Positions 61,151-64,000 of a DNA stretch of 64,000 nt are shown here, piece after piece. A program made the position numbers and the translations under genes. The stretch's first letter is position 1, and every line of letters begins with the position of its first letter. Under the pieces are notes generated by a model. It was not told the DNA's origin, ran no database searches, and was given only the letters and a program-made list of their open reading frames with translations. Source of the stretch: Bradyrhizobium rifense (lineage in GTDB: Bacteria > Pseudomonadota > Alphaproteobacteria > Rhizobiales > Xanthobacteraceae); the NCBI RefSeq assembly GCF_008123425.1, contig NZ_VSSS01000076.1, positions 1-64,000 on the forward strand. Reading direction: 5' to 3'.

Positions 61151-62014
61151 CTATTTGGTAAATTCCCGGGATCGTGAAGCCCGCCACAGCGTCCAGAGCG
61201 CGCGCAACCGCGACACCGGCTGCGGCGCGAAGGGATTGCGCCCCGGCCGCGACAGGCGATCGAGATCGGCCCGCGCCTGGCTCAGCGGCAGGAATGCAGC
61301 CCGCGCCGGCGGCGCCACCTGCGCCAGCAGCGACGAGGCCGTCGCCAGATGTTGCCGGGCTTCGCCCATGAGCTGGTCCAGCACGGCATTCAGATGGGGC
61401 GTCTGCTTGCCGGCGAACACATCCTCGATGCCACAGCCATGGCCAGTCAGGAATTGCTGCGGCAGGAACAATTGTCGATGGGCCGAGTCCCGCGGCAGGT
61501 TCGCGATCACCTGCACGATGCCCTGCGCCAACCCGGCGTGCCGCGCGAGGTGCTCGCTCGCATCCGAAGCTTCGCCCATGATCCGCGCCGCGAGCGCGAA
61601 CAGGGCCGAAGAGGTCGCCGCCAGATAGCCTTCAAGCGCCGTCATGGTCGGCATCGGATCGTTGTAGAGATCGAACTGATGCTCGTCGACGAGCAGCGAC
61701 AAGGGCTCGACGGGCAGGTCAAAATCGCGGATCGCGCGCAACAGCTCGGCCGCCACCGGATTGCCCTCGGCGCTGCCGTGAACAAGGCCCGAGAACAGAT
61801 CGGTCCACCATTGAAAGCGGATCTCGCCCGGCAAGGGCTGGCTCACCTGGTCGCGGACCCGGACGATCTCGACATTGAAGGCGTAGAGCGCAAGCAGCGC
61901 ACGACGCTCGGCAGCGGGCGCGAACAGCGTCGCGGCATAGCGCGGAAAGTCATGGTTGCGCACGAGGTCGGCGCAGAATGTCACGGTGTCGGGCGGCGTC
62001 GCAGCGCTGCTCAT
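61151..62014 (-). CDS. squalene/phytoene synthase-like protein (NDUFAF6-like)
   Basis: Encodes 287 residues of the trans-prenyltransferase fold. The first acidic motif is degraded: residues around 'ALYAFNVEIVRVRDQV' lack the DDxxD of active synthases, while 'DEHQFDLYND' remains at the second site. This is how the complex I assembly factor NDUFAF6 looks. It overlaps by 4 bp with the Mth938-like (NDUFAF3-like) gene, and both run with secF and secD, so membrane-protein assembly is more likely than terpene synthesis. Confidence 0.85.
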   Translation of the reverse strand: MSSAATPPDTVTFCADLVRNHDFPRYAATLFAPAAERRALLALYAFNVEIVRVRDQVSQPLPGEIRFQWWTDLFSGLVHGSAEGNPVAAELLRAIRDFDLPVEPLSLLVDEHQFDLYNDPMPTMTALEGYLAATSSALFALAARIMGEASDASEHLARHAGLAQGIVQVIANLPRDSAHRQLFLPQQFLTGHGCGIEDVFAGKQTPHLNAVLDQLMGEARQHLATASSLLAQVAPPARAAFLPLSQARADLDRLSRPGRNPFAPQPVSRLRALWTLWRASRSREFTK

Positions 62015-62403
62015 GGCACGGCAATCAGCGCGGCAGCGACGCGGCGCCGTTCGCCGATCATGATGTTGTAGGTGCGCACGGCGGGGCCGGTCTGCATGGT
62101 GTCCAACACCACCCTCACCGCCTTCAGCGCCTGGCGCAGCTCCGGCGGCGGCAGCCAGACGCCGGTTCCAGTCCCGACCAGAAGCGTGTCGATGCTGTTG
62201 GCAGCCGCGAACACCCGATCCAGCGAATAGCGGTCGATCCTGGTGGGATCGGTCACGTCCCAGGCCCAGATCGCGTCAGGCAGGCACAGCAGCGAGCCCC
62301 TATGCGACATGCCGGCGAAGGCAAAACCGCCCTTGCCATAGGCCTCGATCGGCGCCGAGCGCGGGAAATGGGGAGCGTTGGGATCGCCGGCCATGAGCTT
62401 CAT
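62011..62403 (-). CDS. Mth938-like protein (NDUFAF3-like)
   Basis: Encodes 130 residues. 'EAYGKGGFAFAGMSHRGSLL', 'LPDAIWAWDVTDPTRIDRYS', 'DTLLVGTGTGVWLPPPELRQ' and 'AVRTYNIMIGERRRVAAALI' match the Mth938/NDUFAF3 family, whose human member is a complex I assembly factor. The gene overlaps the phytoene-synthase-like gene by 4 bp (ATGA) and lies 51 bp after secF. Confidence 0.9.
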   Translation of the reverse strand: MKLMAGDPNAPHFPRSAPIEAYGKGGFAFAGMSHRGSLLCLPDAIWAWDVTDPTRIDRYSLDRVFAAANSIDTLLVGTGTGVWLPPPELRQALKAVRVVLDTMQTGPAVRTYNIMIGERRRVAAALIAVP

Positions 62404-62454
62404 CCGAATGAGCTGACTGCCCTCGCAAACTCATGCGAGGGCCTGCGGTTCGGA

Positions 62455-63474
62455 TCACGCCTTGCTTTTCTTCGCCGGCGGAGCCTCTTCTTTCGCATCT
62501 TCGCGATGCTCGCCGACGCCGAGATAGATCAGGATCGGCGCTGCGATGAAGATCGAGGTGTAGGTGCCGACCAGCACGACGCCGAACATCATCACGGCCG
62601 TGAAGCTGTGGATGGCATGACCGCCGAACAGCAGCAGCGCCAGCAACGCCAGGGTCACGGTGAAGTGGGTGATGATCGAGCGCGACAGCGTCGAGTTGAT
62701 GGACTCGTTCAGCAGCTGCGGCATCGGCATCTTCTTGTAGCGCCGCAGCATTTCCCGGATGCGGTCATAGATGACGACGGTGTCGTTGAGCGAATAGCCC
62801 AAAATGGTCAGAAGCGCCGCGATGCTGGTCAGGTCGAAGTCGACCTGGCTGATCGACATGAAGCCGATGGTCAGCACGATGTCGTGCACGTTGGCGATCA
62901 TGGCGCCGAGCGCGAACTGCCATTCGAACCGGAACCAGAGATAGATCAGGATCGAGACGATCGCGAGCATCAGGCCGAGCATGCCGAAGGCCAGCAACTC
63001 GCCGGAGACGCGCGGGCCGACCACTTCGACACGGCGATACTCGAAGGCATCGCCGAGCGCCGTGCGGACCTTCTGCACGGCTTCCTGCTGCGCAGCATCG
63101 CCACCCGGCTGCTCCGCGACACGGATCAGGACGTCGGCGGGACCGCCGATTTGCTGGATCTGGACTTCGCCCAGGCGCAGCCCATCCAGTGTCGTGCGCA
63201 TCGCCGCGATGTCGGCGGTGCCGGACTTGGCCCGCACCTCCAGCAGCGTGCCGCCGCGGAAGTCGATGCCGAAATTCAGGCCGTGGGTGAAGAACAGCGT
63301 GATGGCGACGATCGACAGCGCCGCCGAGATCGGGAAGCTGATGCGACGGAAGCGCGTGAAGTCGAAATGCGTATCGTCAGGGACAATGCGCAGCGACGGC
63401 AGCCAGCCGAACACCGAGACGACGGTGAGGACAGCAATCAGGATGCCGAGCCCGATGAGAACAATGTGAGTCAC
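62455..63474 (-). CDS. secF: protein translocase subunit SecF
   Basis: Encodes 339 residues with six membrane helices. 'LNFGIDFRGGTLLEVRAKSG' is the conserved start of the periplasmic domain, 'ALGAMIANVHDIVLTIGFMS', 'LTILGYSLNDTVVIYDRIRE' and 'LSRSIITHFTVTLALLALLL' are the RND-type motifs. SecDF uses the proton gradient to pull proteins through SecYEG. It starts 10 bp after the secD stop. Confidence 0.96.
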   Translation of the reverse strand: MTHIVLIGLGILIAVLTVVSVFGWLPSLRIVPDDTHFDFTRFRRISFPISAALSIVAITLFFTHGLNFGIDFRGGTLLEVRAKSGTADIAAMRTTLDGLRLGEVQIQQIGGPADVLIRVAEQPGGDAAQQEAVQKVRTALGDAFEYRRVEVVGPRVSGELLAFGMLGLMLAIVSILIYLWFRFEWQFALGAMIANVHDIVLTIGFMSISQVDFDLTSIAALLTILGYSLNDTVVIYDRIREMLRRYKKMPMPQLLNESINSTLSRSIITHFTVTLALLALLLFGGHAIHSFTAVMMFGVVLVGTYTSIFIAAPILIYLGVGEHREDAKEEAPPAKKSKA

Positions 63475-63484
63475 GGTCAGGCTC

Positions 63485-64000
63485 CTAGATCGGCACGCTC
63501 TGCGGCCGCTTCCACCGCACCCACCCGGCCACGATCAGCCGGGTCAGCGTGAAGGCGGTGAACACCGTGGTGATGATGCCGATGCCGAGCGTCACGGCGA
63601 AGCCGCGCACCGGACCGGTACCGATATAGAACAGCACCGCGGCGGCAATGAAGGTCGTGATGTTGGAATCGAGGATGGTCGCAAGCGCCCGCTTGAAACC
63701 GGCGTCGATCGCCGAGATCGCGTTGCGGCCGCCGCGCAGCTCCTCGCGGATGCGCTCGTAGATCAGCACGTTGCTATCGACCGCGATGCCGACGGTGAGC
63801 ACGATGCCGGCGATGCCGGGCAGCGTCAGCGTGGCATTGAGCAGCGACAGCAGGCCGAAGATCATGGCGACGTTAATCGCCACCGCGATGTTGGCGAACA
63901 CGCCGAACAACCGGTAGGTCAGCAGCATGAACACGATGACCATGATCGAGCCGACATAGGCCGCAAGCTCGCCCTTCTCGATCGAGTCCTGGCCGAGGCC
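63485..64000 (-). CDS. secD: protein translocase subunit SecD, 3' part only
   Basis: About 171 C-terminal residues; the gene continues past the window's right edge (the frame is open to 64000, reading LGQDSIEKGELAAYVGSI before the last helices). Six-helix RND portion with 'GIVLTVGIAVDSNVLIYERI' and 'LDSNITTFIAAAVLFYIGTG'. Partner of SecF next to it. Confidence 0.93.
   Translation of the reverse strand, partial: GLGQDSIEKGELAAYVGSIMVIVFMLLTYRLFGVFANIAVAINVAMIFGLLSLLNATLTLPGIAGIVLTVGIAVDSNVLIYERIREELRGGRNAISAIDAGFKRALATILDSNITTFIAAAVLFYIGTGPVRGFAVTLGIGIITTVFTAFTLTRLIVAGWVRWKRPQSVPI

Noticed and set aside
61978..63552. 524-codon plus-strand frame opposite secF
   Set aside because: Mirror of secF and secD; His/Asp/Gln-rich composition without domains.

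Overview
The window is high-GC chromosomal DNA whose gene families, intergenic repeats and control signals (GAAC-N7-GAAC SOS boxes, Omp31-like barrels, DUF1217, split secDF) point to an alphaproteobacterium of the Bradyrhizobium / Nitrobacteraceae group. That assignment rests on recognition, not on a search. Nearly everything is core housekeeping DNA. I see no prophage, transposase, CRISPR array, rRNA or tRNA.

Layout. 0.6-11.4 kb: secreted proteins of unknown function, acetoacetyl-CoA synthetase, a formyltransferase-like protein, RidA, a DMT exporter and a secreted caspase-like protein with a peptidoglycan-binding domain. 11.4-17.0 kb: a catabolic module with a LysR regulator divergent from a sarcosine/N-methyl-amino-acid oxidase, followed by a complete polar amino-acid ABC transporter. 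17.1-27.5 kb: an orphan BrnA-type antitoxin behind cysK, tgt, a patatin lipoprotein with a TetR regulator, a PepSY protein, asd behind a probable Thr/Lys/Met attenuator, queA, two cyclophilins and coaD. 28.2-40.1 kb: kup, gyrA, then ssb and uvrA, each with its own SOS box and separated by two tandem outer-membrane barrel genes.

40.1-46.5 kb is the most worn stretch: a gene with an early stop codon, a DUF433 antitoxin beside a collapsed toxin gene, a nucleoside hydrolase with a probable 4-bp repeat expansion, a large structured intergenic element, a DUF1217 flagellar-type protein and an AAA ATPase frameshifted in a homopolymer. 46.5-55.3 kb: an acyl-CoA ligase/PPC-domain pair and many small envelope or stress proteins. 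55.4-64.0 kb: trmFO, a kinase-like protein that appears fused to a ligase C-terminal domain, a CAP protein, a class V aminotransferase, threonine ammonia-lyase, and a phytoene-synthase-like / Mth938-like / secF / secD cluster matching the complex I assembly factors NDUFAF6 and NDUFAF3.

The strongest candidates for undescribed biology are regulatory: the asd leader (nearly leaderless peptide of 23 codons with 7 Thr, 2 Lys and 3 Met, followed by mutually exclusive hairpins); a two-site TetR circuit joining a patatin lipoprotein to a PepSY protein; and the kinase/ligase-domain fusion. At least four unrelated palindromic repeat sequences occupy intergenic gaps, and one family supplies the stop codons of two neighbouring genes.
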